A DNA stretch of 64,000 nt from NCBI GenBank assembly GCA_024516035.1, contig CM044955.1, positions 39,505,506-39,569,505 on the forward strand, written 5' to 3'. A program made the position numbers and the translations under genes. The notes under the pieces are model-generated. The model had not been told where the DNA came from. It saw only the letters and a program-made list of their open reading frames with translations, and searched no databases. This DNA comes from Bactericera cockerelli (lineage: Eukaryota; Arthropoda; Insecta; Hemiptera; Triozidae). Positions 23,270 through 32,792 of the stretch are shown in pieces (the first letter of the stretch is position 1; each line of letters opens with the position of its first letter).

Positions 23270-24205
23270 TAGTTGGGTTTTGTGTTTTAAAACTAATCTA
23301 TGCTTCGACCAAGTATGCTCCCTAAACCAACACCATAGTGCCTGTTTTTATATTTTTATTTTTACGTTTACATGATTCCAGATCAACATTAGAAACTTCA
23401 GCTTTCCAAACGTCCATGGTATAAATTTAAAAGCTGTCTATAATGGCTCGTATAATTATGCTCCCTAAAACAACACCACTTTACAACAGTTGATGTGCAA
23501 AAGTTCCAGTATTCAGATTTTTCCCAGTATTATTCGATATACCTTACCACCAACACAAATTTTCAGCTTTCTAGTTAGTTGGAAATGGAAAGTGCCTCAT
23601 AATTTTGATGATCTGTGAGTGAGTGAGTGAGTCAGTCAGCAAATTGCAAATTTTAAAATTACCTTCTTTAAAAGTTTTTTGAACAAACTCTTGAAATTTT
23701 CATTGTGGTTTTAGATACTCCAAAAAACTATTCGTGTTAAAAATAGTTGTCAAGTGTTGGAATGATTAAAAAGAACTGATGTCAAATATTTCAATTTTCT
23801 ATGTTTAAAGGAATTCAATTGATAAAAGAGTCTTACAACAACACTACCCTTGAGCAAATTTCGATTTGGTATTTTGAGAATTTAACCAAAAAATAGCCAC
23901 ACAACAAAGCAATACTCTTGAAAGAACAATGTTATAATGTATACATATTTGCAAGCAAAGCAGTATATGCACTAGTCAAAGACGACGTGGCGAAGATTTT
24001 TTGTTACTCTCATAAATTTAAATTCAGTTTTTAAATTCAGGACTCAATTATAAGTATTCCTTTCAAAGGCTAAAAAACTCAAGTTTCGTCTAGTGTAATT
24101 TTGTTTATGCCAAAATATTATTTTCTATAATCGGTTCGTGTAAAGATACACTGCCGTGCTTGCTGGAACTTGGCCTAGAGCACTGCCATGAGCTCAGATA
24201 AAAGA
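23270..24205 (+). repeat. Dispersed repeat (family B)
   Basis: Phrases such as gctccctaaaacaacaccac, tgcctcataattttgatgat, ctgtgagtgagtgagtgagt and ttgcaaattttaaaattacc recur at 32425-32780 and in part at 30150-30300. The later part (gtcaagtgttggaatgatta, agccacacaacaaagcaata) is a single-arm relative of the foldback at 56015-56529. The end (gtaaagatacactgccgtgc, cactgccatgagctcagata) recurs near 35250 and 36210-36260. Confidence 0.6.
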
Positions 24206-24566
24206 CCTTAAGTAAAAAGTTTGTGAATTAAAAATAAATAATGAAGAAATAGCATAGGAGGTACTAGTTAGGTGATACATTTCGAGTTAGATACTCGGGG
24301 CTGGAAAATATTCAAATACAATCAACAGTCAAAATGAAACTAATTTGACTACAGAAGTTTTATTTTTATTTTCATAATTTCCAAAATTATTCATCTTATA
24401 CACTTTGTTATGGAGATTTTTGCTTCATCAAGCTCCCAGTGTCATTGCATCATTATCATTAGTAAAATATGGTTTCATATAACATCAGTAATCTAATCAA
24501 ATAGTTCACGCAACTTTAAAGAACCTACATGGAACCTTGTAAACATGATAAACATTAGCATACCGA

Positions 24567-24712
24567 CCTCAGTAGAATGATCAATAAGGCGGCGGACGGA
24601 CTTGTAACCGGGAGGTCGGTGGTTCAAGTCCCGTTTTCAGCGTAGATTTAGTCAAGCTAGTTTGAGTAGTTGTGATATCACGAAAGTGATTAACACAAAA
24701 TATGATAACTTT
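24567..24712 (+). mobile_element. tRNA-derived SINE (family 2)
   Basis: A tRNA-like head (ggcggcggacggacttgtaa, ggtggttcaagtcccg) is followed by gcgtagatttagtcaagcta and tgatatcacgaaagtgatta. Nearly the same sequence is at 58262-58425 in reverse. Confidence 0.75.
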
Positions 24713-24885
24713 TTTTTAATAGTTCACGTAAGTCAAAGAGAAGTCAATTAGACAAAAAGAAGTCGATACTTCCCGAAAATTCCGATAAAGCTCGAAACTT
24801 TTTCAAATCCTGCCAGGTTTTTTCATGTCAAAAAGTTTGAAACAAGAATTTTTTTTTCAAGTTTTAGGTTTTTCAATTTTTCAAT

Positions 24886-24910
24886 TTTTTTTTTTTTTTT
24901 TTTTTTTTTT
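24886..24910. repeat. Poly-T tract
   Basis: A run of about 24 T, then mixed C/T, possibly the reverse tail of a decayed retroposon. Confidence 0.5.
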
Positions 24911-25054
24911 CTTTTCTTTTTTAAAGATTTTTTTCTAAAATTAACATAACAATGTAGAAAAAACAGTAATGTACGTACCATTTCAAGAAATTTGAAGAGA
25001 ATTGGTCATAAACTTTTGGAGTTACAAATAATTAAGTAAAAGATCTCAAAATAT

Positions 25055-25200
25055 AGCATTTGTTGTTAACCCGGAAGTTGGGGGTTCGAATCTGGCCGGA
25101 GCGGAAAATTCTGACCGCATTTTTCCGTTTCCGGAATGGCATGGATATAAACGTAAAATGCCATGAAGTAATGTGAAAGCGGTTCCGGGGCACAACTAAC
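25055..25200 (+). mobile_element. Possible tRNA-derived SINE remnant
   Basis: Has ttgttaacccggaagttggg, then a B-box-like GGTTCGAATCT and a body with ttccgtttccggaatggc. No second copy was found in the window, so the assignment is weak. Confidence 0.35.
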
Positions 25201-25406
25201 TCTTTTTTTTAAATCGAAAGGTGATAAAAATTTATTGCCAAGTGTATACAATTCTGATACTTCATCCATGAGGAAGTATTGAGTCCATAATCTGCAGTGT
25301 ATTTATTCATTGTATGTCTTTTCATTTTATTTTATGTATGCTTAAACAAATGGAACTTATTCTATTAGTTTAGACTAGAAAGTACCTGAATCCATTACTG
25401 TTTCAG

Positions 25407-25535
25407 TGGCTGTGTATCAAGGAGACGTTTTGAAACTCGTGAAAGTGAGTAGATCGGAAATGGGGACCTACCTGTGTATAGCCTCCAACGGGGTACCTCC
25501 GACTGTCAGCAAACGCATCACTCTCAATGTGCACT
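25407..25535 (+). CDS. DIP/lachesin-like Ig protein, exon b (end of Ig domain 2)
   Basis: Bounded by TTTCAG and GTAAGT, 129 bp, phase 1 on both sides. It translates as VAVYQGDVLKLVKVSR, SEMGTYLCIASNGVPP, TVSKRITLNVH. The D-x-G/M-x-Y-x-C motif (EMGTYLC) is the F-strand cysteine of an Ig domain, and CIASNGVPP with the following SKRI is a hallmark of the second Ig domain of DIPs. It joins the preceding exon by the split valine and the next by a split phenylalanine (T plus TT at 42794). It directly follows 25.3 kb of intron. The reading is clean, with no stop or frame change. Confidence 0.95.
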
Positions 25536-25558
25536 GTAAGTACTACCAACAAGCTGTC

Positions 25559-26205
25559 TTTTTACTTTCCTTATAATAAGGAAAGTAATGGAACCATCCA
25601 AAATTTTCGATAGTCAGTTTTCAGTGCCAAAACACGTTTTAGTGTCCCCAGACCGTAAATCCAAAGTTTCAGCCATTGGTCCATGTGTCTGCCCGTCTAT
25701 CCGTCGGTCGGTCTGTCTGTCTGTAAACAAAATATCTCAATAACGGCATTAGCTAGACTTGAAATTCGGTACAGAGGTCATAAATATACATAGAGGACGC
25801 AGCACGAAACTTTTGAAGAAAATCGGTGGCGCCGATGGCAACATTTCGACCGCCATTTGGCGGCGTTTGGCCGTTCTGGCTAAGCGATAAGAGATATGAA
25901 TTTTTTTATGAGAACAAGTTAGAAAAACTGTAGTAAAAATAATAGTGGTATACTCAGATCATTTTTTTGGTATCTTTAACTTTTTGGAAACCGGCCCCAA
26001 TTTACCGCGATTTTGGAAGGGTCAAATAGGACTAACTCAAATACTATTCATACTAGATGGGGGTTGTGACATATCAAATCCAATGATTTTGAGGTGCTGA
26101 TTACGAATTCTGATTTTTAGCTAACTGTTACCGTTGAGTCACCTGTGGCGGATTTAGACTTAATTTCAATTGATAAGAAAAGTCATGGTGTCACACCAGA
26201 TTTTT
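25559..26205 (+). repeat. Dispersed repeat family P, complete-looking copy
   Basis: Begins with the short palindrome tactttccttataataagg, contains gtctgtctgtctgtaaac and accggccccaatttaccg, and ends ataagaaaagtcatggtgtc, then acaccagatttttt. It starts 24 bases after the host exon, with no gene in it. Confidence 0.75.
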
Positions 26206-27036
26206 TATATAAATTTTTTGCTCAGCGTCTTCTTAATAATAAATAATATGTTGGTGAATCAAGAGGGGATCTTTGTGCAAAACCTGTTATTCACTCCAGG
26301 CTTTGTCATGTTTTTTCCGAATCCTTCCGTAATGCCCTAACATGTGTTTTGTCTTATAATAGCAACAAGCAAACAAGGCAATGCCCCGCGTGTTTTTCGT
26401 AACGCTATTATACACTCAAGGCATGGCCCTGTATGCATTTTTGGTTGATTCTACTACCTACTATTAATACACTCACAAGGTACATAAATAAGGCATTGTC
26501 CTACATGTATTTATCCTGACTCTACAATTAAACTTAATGACTTCTAGGTATGTACCTACTATGTTTGACGTATTCACATAAAAACCTTGGTATTTTAATC
26601 TATATCTACATGCAGATTATGGATATTTTCTTTGATGACGATTTTTGTTTTTATTTCTCTAGTAAATAATACAAAAGTTCGAGCGAAAATTCTTGAACAC
26701 TTAAATGGGAATGTTTTACTTTTTTCTTCTAAATCTAAAATCTAGTATGTTTTGGAATTTTTCCAACTGAAAGAAAAAACTGAAAATAAAAAGTGTAAGT
26801 ATGAAATAAAGACAACAAAATAATATAGAATTTCTTCGTATTAGTATCTATCTTCTAAATAGAGAAAAGGGAGAGGAACGTAACAAGATTAAATTAGAAA
26901 TATTAATTTTTGCTCATATCTTTTAGCAGCATTTGTTTTAAAACAACAACAAACATAATGCCATTGAACTTTTCTACAAAAAAATGTTTCCTACTTTTCC
27001 TACACCCTGAAAGGTTTCATCTTAGATATTACAGTA
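26206..27036. other. Intronic stretch with a degenerate repeated word
   Basis: Phrases of the type acactcaaggcatggccctgt, then atgcatttttgg, repeat loosely between 26290 and 26520 and are shared with 18830-18900 and 55430-55810. No gene signal. Confidence 0.45.
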
Positions 27037-27183
27037 GTCACCGTTTCCGAGTGAGTTAACGCGCTGGGCATTGCACGCATGGTGACCTGAGATCGATCCT
27101 CAGCGGGGCAGGAATTTTTTTGCTCTGTACTTGGATGTTCGGGGTCCACTCATACTTCGTGAGGAAACATGAGTAGTTACTTT
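27037..27183 (+). mobile_element. tRNA-derived SINE (family 1), interrupted by mariner
   Basis: A tRNA-like head (gtttccgagtgagttaacgc, B box gatcgatcct), then gtccactcatacttcgtgag and gaaacatgagtagttact. The body resumes after the mariner at 28105 (tgagtaacaaccagtgatgg, cattac), as in 41468-41645. This shows the mariner inserted into an existing SINE. Confidence 0.75.
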
Positions 27184-27185
27184 TA

Positions 27186-28102
27186 CGAGGTTTGGCTATT
27201 AAGTTCGTAGACTTTTCCCATAAAACGATGTGTGTTTAACTTACCCAACTTTAGTAGTTATCCCCTTCAATGTACTCCCTTCCTCTATCCCTACAACGTT
27301 CTAAGCAAATTTTTCATTGATCGATACAGTGGTGGAGGTCATTTTGTGTGAGGCCTTTCAAGACATCTGCCGGTTTTTTCTTAACGGCGTCTACGCTGTC
27401 AAATCTGGTATACCTTTCAGGGCAGATTTGATTTTTGGGAATAAGTAAAAGTCGCACAAGGCCAGGTCGGGTAAGTAAGGAGGGTGTTCCAACACTGGGA
27501 TGTTGTACTTGGATAGGAACGTCTTCACGGAGAAGGCACGGTGGGCTGGCGCATGGCACCATTTTTGCGCAAACTTTTGTCATGTTGAAATTTTCGTGAA
27601 AAATTTGTCTCACACATTCTTTATTAATTTTAAGTGAATCAACCATTAGTCTAAGAGTTAATCTACGGTCAAAACGAATCATAACACCAATATTTTCAAT
27701 GTTTTCGTCAGTTTTTGAGGTTTGGGGGCGACCAGGACGTGGATCGTCCTCAACATCTTCCTGACCATCTTGAAACCGTTTAAACCACTTATAAAGCGTT
27801 GATCTTTTCAAACATGACTCCTGGTACACTGTCTTGAACAAAGAAAATGTTTCACCAGCATGTTTTACGTATTCAAATATCACTCGTTGCTCAACGTTTG
27901 TATCAATCATAATTCCGGCAAAATTAAAAAAGGTGTCTTGCGCGTCGGGCTATCACAACAGAACTAGTCACAGTACAGGCATGTGACAGCTATCAATCAA
28001 AACACAAGTCTTGAAGCTGTCTAAACGTGTTTATCAAATCTTCCTAGCATGGACAGCTTTTGCGTAGCGGCTCGCGTCTACGAACTTGATAGCCAAACCT
28101 CG
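27186..28102 (-). mobile_element. Mariner element, internally deleted, with TIRs and TA duplication
   Basis: The 27-bp terminal inverted repeats at 27186-27212 and 28076-28102 begin CGAGGTTTGGCTAT and differ at one base. TA flanks both ends (27184-27185, 28103-28104). The element is 917 bp, shorter than the usual 1.3 kb. It interrupts a family 1 SINE. Non-autonomous because of the damaged transposase. Confidence 0.95.
27314..27910 (-). pseudogene. Mariner transposase remnant (N-terminal HTH plus displaced C-terminal pieces)
   Basis: Residues 1 to about 118 are a normal mariner DNA-binding region: HTH motif with STLYKWFKRFQDGQEDVEDD, then PRPGRPQTSKTDENI, and KMVP where the catalytic domain should start. 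After KMVP the coding sequence jumps directly to APAHRAFSVKTFL, in another frame, then DLALCDFYLFP (the third catalytic Asp region). The first two catalytic aspartates are therefore deleted. A later frame change gives RFDSVDAVKKKPADVLKGL. In the mariner family a D,D(34)D triad is needed for cutting, so this protein cannot transpose DNA, though the N-terminal part could still bind the repeats. Confidence 0.9.
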
Positions 28103-28130
28103 TATGAGTAACAACCAGTGATGGCATTAC

Positions 28131-29083
28131 CAGAGTAAAAAGAAATTAGTGTAATAGAATTCGAAAAGTGAAGGAGTCCCTAGTAATGCTGCGCTACCCA
28201 CAAAAATTGTGAAGAGGCCTTGTGCTTCACCACAAATAAAGTCAAACAGACATACCTTAAATAGTCCTTCTTTGTAGGTATAACTTAATGTAGTATAGTA
28301 CTGACTCATTAGTTAATTCGTTGATCGCATTATCGTGCGACTATAAAATGTACAAAACTGTTATTAATTTTAGAAAATAAATCAAGCAATAATCGCTACT
28401 TTTCGGTGTACGGTTCCCCATTAATTCTTGACCCATTCTAGTTGGCTTGACTATTGAATTCTGGCAAATGGCGTCCGACAGATTGATGTCATATAATATC
28501 TTCGATTTCTTGATTAATGCAATATTGGTTCAATATAATTGATCGTCTGGGGACTGCTTGGAAGTTTTTCATGACTAAATTTAACGGTTAAATTAAATTA
28601 ATAATGTGACGAACTATTAACGCAAATTAGGTTCATAGCTAAAAAAACATCAAGTAACTTCTTCATAGGTGAAGAGAAAACAAAACAATTTCTATTCAGG
28701 AGGTGCTCTCTCATTTTGAAAGAATTATTAATTTACAAATTCCCATATTGTATGTTTTGTAACATCTCTGCAACACATGCCATTGTACCCTACATTGCCA
28801 ATACCACCACATCCTTGAGCACTTCAATGCAAAAGTCACAAACGTTTTAAACGTACCTCCTTGCATGTTAATGATCCTAGGTATAATAAGACACAGATAT
28901 TCCGAAATAGCTAACATGCAACATCTATCGGTAATAACATCCCAGCAAAAGATGCAAGGTCTGTAGGTGAAGGAAGGGATTCATATTAAAAGCAACATGG
29001 GCGCCTTTATTGTGCTATTAAATTGACCACAATAATAATTTATTATGCCTACTCTGATGGGGAATGCATTTAAACCTTCTTTT
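28131..29083. other. Intronic stretch with no recognised feature
   Basis: ORFs at 28127-28309 and 28711-28917 show no domain. No repeat match was seen. Confidence 0.45.
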
Positions 29084-29114
29084 TATTCCTCTCTCGCTCT
29101 CTCTCTCTCCTCTC

Positions 29115-29149
<35 letters not shown>

Positions 29150-29164
29150 TCTCTCCCTCTCTCT
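29084..29164. repeat. (CT)n microsatellite
   Basis: CT-rich tract with few interruptions. The - strand ORF 29018-29218 (an RE repeat) is its translation and not a gene. Confidence 0.9.
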
Positions 29165-29254
29165 GGGTCTTTCCGGCTTGGTGTTCTGGGTATAAATTCG
29201 TTTCGAAATTAATATCACTCATTAGTTGATCTACAAATACAAATCTGATACTGT

Positions 29255-29550
29255 AAAAGCAATTGTAGTATATTTTATTAAACATAAAAAACATTGTTCA
29301 GGACATCATCAATTCGATGACAACCCAAAACGCTTGCAGCATTGCCTCGTTGAACTGCAAGGCTTACCTATCTGTTGCAGCAAATAATTTCCCGATCTTG
29401 GGTCTCCAGTCTTCTTTACAATGGATCTTTTCAGTTCTTTTAGCCATTGTTTAGCTTCTTTACGAATCGGCCCCATTGTTTCAATTGCAAAAGCTTTCAA
29501 AATGTAATTCTGTCGTTCTAGATGGATATATTTTCTATGTTTATTTTACA
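29255..29550 (-). pseudogene. LINE ORF2 C-terminal fragment
   Basis: The - strand gives RKYIHLERQNYILKAFAIE, TMGPIRKEAKQWLKELKRS, KKTGDPRSGNYLLQQI and, after a 4-base insertion (ggta near 29371), SLAVQRGNAASVLGCHR up to a stop. This is the conserved end of a group of LINE reverse transcriptases (ETxGPxxxEA; TGDxRxxxxLxQRxSLAxQRGNAASxxG). A defective 3' piece. Confidence 0.75.
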
Positions 29551-30319
29551 CATGCTCTCTCTGCGGCTGCTCCAGCATTACATTTGATAAGCGGAAGGTT
29601 TGAGGGTGCTAAGGTATCGCTGCATGTAGCATTCCATACCAAATTGTAATTCCACCGGGTCTAGATATATTTTCAGGACATAAACCCGTATCAGATTCTG
29701 GTATCAGAAATAAAACCATTTAGGTAGCTTTTTATATTTTATAAGTTGACGTTTCTGAATATTTCTGATCTATGACAAGAAAAGCAAGGTGGCTTTAGAC
29801 ATTATTCATACCTAATGATGATCTGTGAAAAAGGTAAATTTAAAGGACACACACTTTAATTTGGAGGAAAAGGATGCTGCTAAAGGATGAGTCGGGCTTT
29901 TTCTGAAATATTCATGGAAGCTTTTATCATTAGCATAGGAAAAGAACCTTTGTAAAAATCCAATATTGTTAATAAAAAAATACCAAATCAATCAAATCAT
30001 AGTTATTGATATGATATATCAGCTCAAGAAATTTATTGGTATATTCTGTTACACCCTGTGTATTGTATAATCTTTATCATAAACGTAAAATGAAGAATCT
30101 TTTTTTAGTAAAATGAAGACGTCTAAAATCTTGCAAGATTAATGCTATCCAAACAGTTCGGTTTTAATTTTAAACTTATCAAACCAACATCAAAGTGCCC
30201 ATTTTTATATTTTTCTTTTCTTATTCCAGCGTTCTAATTAGTCAAGATTTCAATTAAAAAGATGTTCATAAAGACGCGTATAATATGCTCCCCAAAGTTC
30301 AGCAGTTAAAGTGCAAAAG
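29551..30319. other. Intronic stretch; family B fragment at its end
   Basis: Bases 30150-30300 share aacttatcaaaccaacatc, agtgcccatttttatat and gttctaattagtcaagattt with 32450-32570 (family B). The rest is unassigned. Confidence 0.4.
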
Positions 30320-31245
30320 TGACAGTGTCGATGGTGCGTTGGATGCACCGGTTCTCGTAGGATCACCGAAGTTAAGCAACGTACAGCAAGGTGAAGAGCT
30401 GGTGTTGCTGGCAATCCGGCCTAGGGTGAGGTTAATGTGGGTAGCAGGTTTGTGAGTTTCCTGCGAATAGAGGATAACACCCGCGTCGTGTATGACAAGG
30501 CTGACCATACGTCCCGCTTTTGGCGGGACTGTCCCGCTTTGGAGCCGTTTGTCCCGCTGTCCCGAGCGATCTCTTCGGGACGCTAAAATGTCCCGCTTTT
30601 GACCAAAGTCATTAAAATGTCCCGCTCTTTACTTTCCTTATCTTATTATAAAGAAATATTTAATAATTACCTAACGAAGATCGAGCATACTTCGTAAGTT
30701 AGTATTTTTTTCTTTCTTTTTTCAATGTAGGTCCAAACACACAGAGCTCAATTTCGTCTATTAATTTTTGTGGTAGGTACCAGTGCGCCGCCAAAAAGCG
30801 TACTTTTCGAACGTTTCGAAAAAACTAACAAAAAAATAGTTTTTCAAATCTCATTAATCCCATTTTTACCTACATGCTGACACTGGGTGACTGGGTCGCA
30901 ATAGACAATGCCTCTACAGCTACTCTACGTCCTCACGAGGCTAGGCTGAGTGACCCCCGAAAACATACACGGTGACAAGCTATTGCCCCCTCCCCCCCCC
31001 CCCAGGATTTGAACCCAGGTCTCCCGCGTTCCCGCGTACAAGAGTAGTGCAGTGACCATTAAGGCATAGGAGCTAGTGTATACACTATTAAATAGACTAT
31101 TTATAACTTTTCACACCAGAAACTCCTACCCCCCCCCCCCCCCGGTAACGCGAAAACGGCCCGCGTCCCGCTTTGGCTTCAAAAAAATCTGGTCACCCTA
31201 TGTATGACCATGCAGTTGAAAGCGACGTTAAACCCAAAAAAAAAA
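30320..31245 (+). mobile_element. 5S rRNA-derived SINE, interrupted by a hAT-like MITE
   Basis: The head (gtcgatggtgcgttggatgc, accggttctcgtaggatcac, cgaagttaagcaacgtac) and body (ggtttgtgagtttcctgcga) run to 30496, then resume at 31201 (tatgaccatgcagttgaaag, cgacgttaaaccc) with a poly-A tail (31236-31249). The ORF 30299-30508 is its antisense read. Confidence 0.85.
30497..31200. mobile_element. hAT-like non-autonomous element (704 bp)
   Basis: An 8-bp target duplication TGTATGAC at 30489-30496 and 31201-31208 flanks short imperfect inverted ends (AAGGCTGACCATA and, in reverse, TAGGGTGACCAGA). Subterminal cgtcccgctttgg-type words recur at both ends. Internal: a tRNA-SINE-like piece with GGTTCAAATCC on the - strand (about 30940-31080) and two poly-C runs (30994-31006, 31131-31144). 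No transposase coding. Confidence 0.8.
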
Positions 31246-31795
31246 AAAATATTTGTTAATTCACTATTTTCTGTGTATCTTTGAAATAGAAACAGTCACA
31301 GAGTGAACTTTTGCATGCAGGTTCCCTTTGCCATCTATTTCTGCAATTGGAAGTAAGAAAGATTTACATGAACTTTGAGAACGCCAGCCTTTGAGATTTT
31401 AGAATTTCCGACCTACAGTAGAAAACAGCGCAGCAACAGTGTTAAATATTTTGGTTTTGAGGATTTCTTTCAATATAGTGCAATGGAGTGCTAGCTAGTA
31501 CTATCTAAAATGCAGAATTGATGTACATATTACATGTGTTATATGTACGTATAACATGAATTCCACGTCCACATTAAGAGAGATAGGAAGAGCGGAAAGA
31601 TAAGAAGAGCGGAATTATAAAAAGTCGTGCTGTGGTGAGGAACGAGATCGCACGTTTTCAATTTAATTTCGAGACGTGAAATACATGCCATTTGTACAGT
31701 GCTGCCACGTCTGCCCATAACCTGGATGAATACTTGCATTGTACGAGTAGGCATTAGACAGCAGTACCTGGGCTACCATTGGTGCACTTGGACTT
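31246..31795. other. Intronic stretch with no recognised feature
   Basis: Small ORF 31539-31754 (-) has no recognisable domain. Confidence 0.45.
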
Positions 31796-31808
31796 CAGAA
31801 TTACTTCT

Positions 31809-32084
31809 TGTTGTTGTTGTTGTTGTAGCCAGCTTGGCTACAGCTGTGGAGGGGTGAGTGATGGTCTCCAGCCAACTTTATTTCAAAGATGGCTCATCCT
31901 GAACCACACATTTCTATGTGCGATCAACCATCATGAGGACTTGGACTTTTCTTTATAAGCCATTAAACCCTTGGGAAACTGCAAGCTAGCCTGGCTTGTA
32001 AGGGTTGGCTAGTCTGTTCTCTGTTTATAGTCCTCTAGCAGGACACTGGTCTTCTCCCTGTTTAACGTCACCCAGCCAGACTAT
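31809..32084 (-). mobile_element. SINE-like retroposon with CAA tail, copy 1
   Basis: On the - strand it runs from agtctggctgggtgacgtta to ggctacaacaacaacaac. A 13-base target duplication CAGAATTACTTCT (31796-31808) and CAGAGTTACTTCT (32085-32097), one mismatch, brackets it. It is about 90 percent identical by eye to 35495-35765 in the opposite orientation. Confidence 0.85.
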
Positions 32085-32105
32085 CAGAGTTACTTCTAAT
32101 AGATC

Positions 32106-32424
32106 ACTGAATCAAAATGTTTTTTTTTTTTTTTTTTCATAGAAAATAATTTAAAATCCAAATGGACAGTAGGGTTTATCCTCCTCATCATCTTGATCAT
32201 TATTTGAAGGACTAATGTGACTTGAAAATTACTACTTGTATCATTCATTCTTTCATCCTTGATATGTTAACAACTAATTCCCCATGTCTCATAGCCCTGA
32301 GTAAATACTTGTATTTTACTCGCTTGGACACTCGAGTCCCGTAAGAATCGACTACTGATTTGAAGAGTTCAAATACTAAGTCTCCTCACCCAGCATGCAC
32401 CGAGTCGGGTGGGATGAATTTATC
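32106..32424. other. Intronic stretch with poly-T
   Basis: A run of about 18 T at 32121-32138. No other feature. Confidence 0.4.
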
Positions 32425-32792
32425 CAAAAAGTGCAATAGTGTGTGCTCCCTAAACCTACAACAAAGTGCCCGTTTTTATCTTTTTCTTATTATGTTTTCC
32501 TTATTTCACACAAACATACGAAATTTCAGCGTTCTAAATAGTCAAGATTTCAATTTTAAAAGCTGTTCAAAAAGACGCTTATATGCTCCCCAAAGCGACA
32601 CCGTACCAACATGCAAATTTTCAGCTTTCGAAGTAGTCGGGACGTGCCTCATAATTTTGATGATCTGTCTGTCAGTCAGCTACAAAATCGCAAATTTTAA
32701 AATTACCTTTCTCGGAAAGTTTTTTGTATTGACTCTTGATTTTTTCAGTGTGTTTTTAGCACTGATATCATAATATATAATGACATAGAGGG
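32425..32792 (+). repeat. Dispersed repeat family B, copy interrupted by hAT
   Basis: Shares gctccctaaacctacaacaa, tgcctcataattttgatgat and gcaaattttaaaattacctt with 23270-23700. The hAT-like element interrupts the locus at 32793 and sequence resumes at 34890. The ORF 32360-32773 lies in this repeat and is unlikely to be a gene. Confidence 0.55.

Larger units (their letters stand above)
87..25406 (+). other. Intron 1 of the DIP-like gene (25.3 kb)
   Basis: Bounded by the donor GTAAGAAT at 87 and the acceptor ACTGTTTCAG ending at 25406. It holds two nested cysteine-rich genes on the opposite strand (17754-18521 and 20640-21243) and many SINE, LINE and foldback repeats, listed separately. The extent assumes no exon was missed between the two flanking exons. 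The joined protein runs without a gap when compared by eye with the DIP family, which supports that. Confidence 0.8.

Noticed and set aside
24567..24640. A tRNA gene (also at 14400, 27060, 41480, 57780)
   Set aside because: Internal promoter boxes are recognisable, but no full cloverleaf with paired acceptor stem was found, and each continues into a SINE body.
32360..32773. 137-aa ORF as a gene
   Set aside because: It lies in dispersed repeat family B (shared with 23270-23700) and has no recognisable domain.
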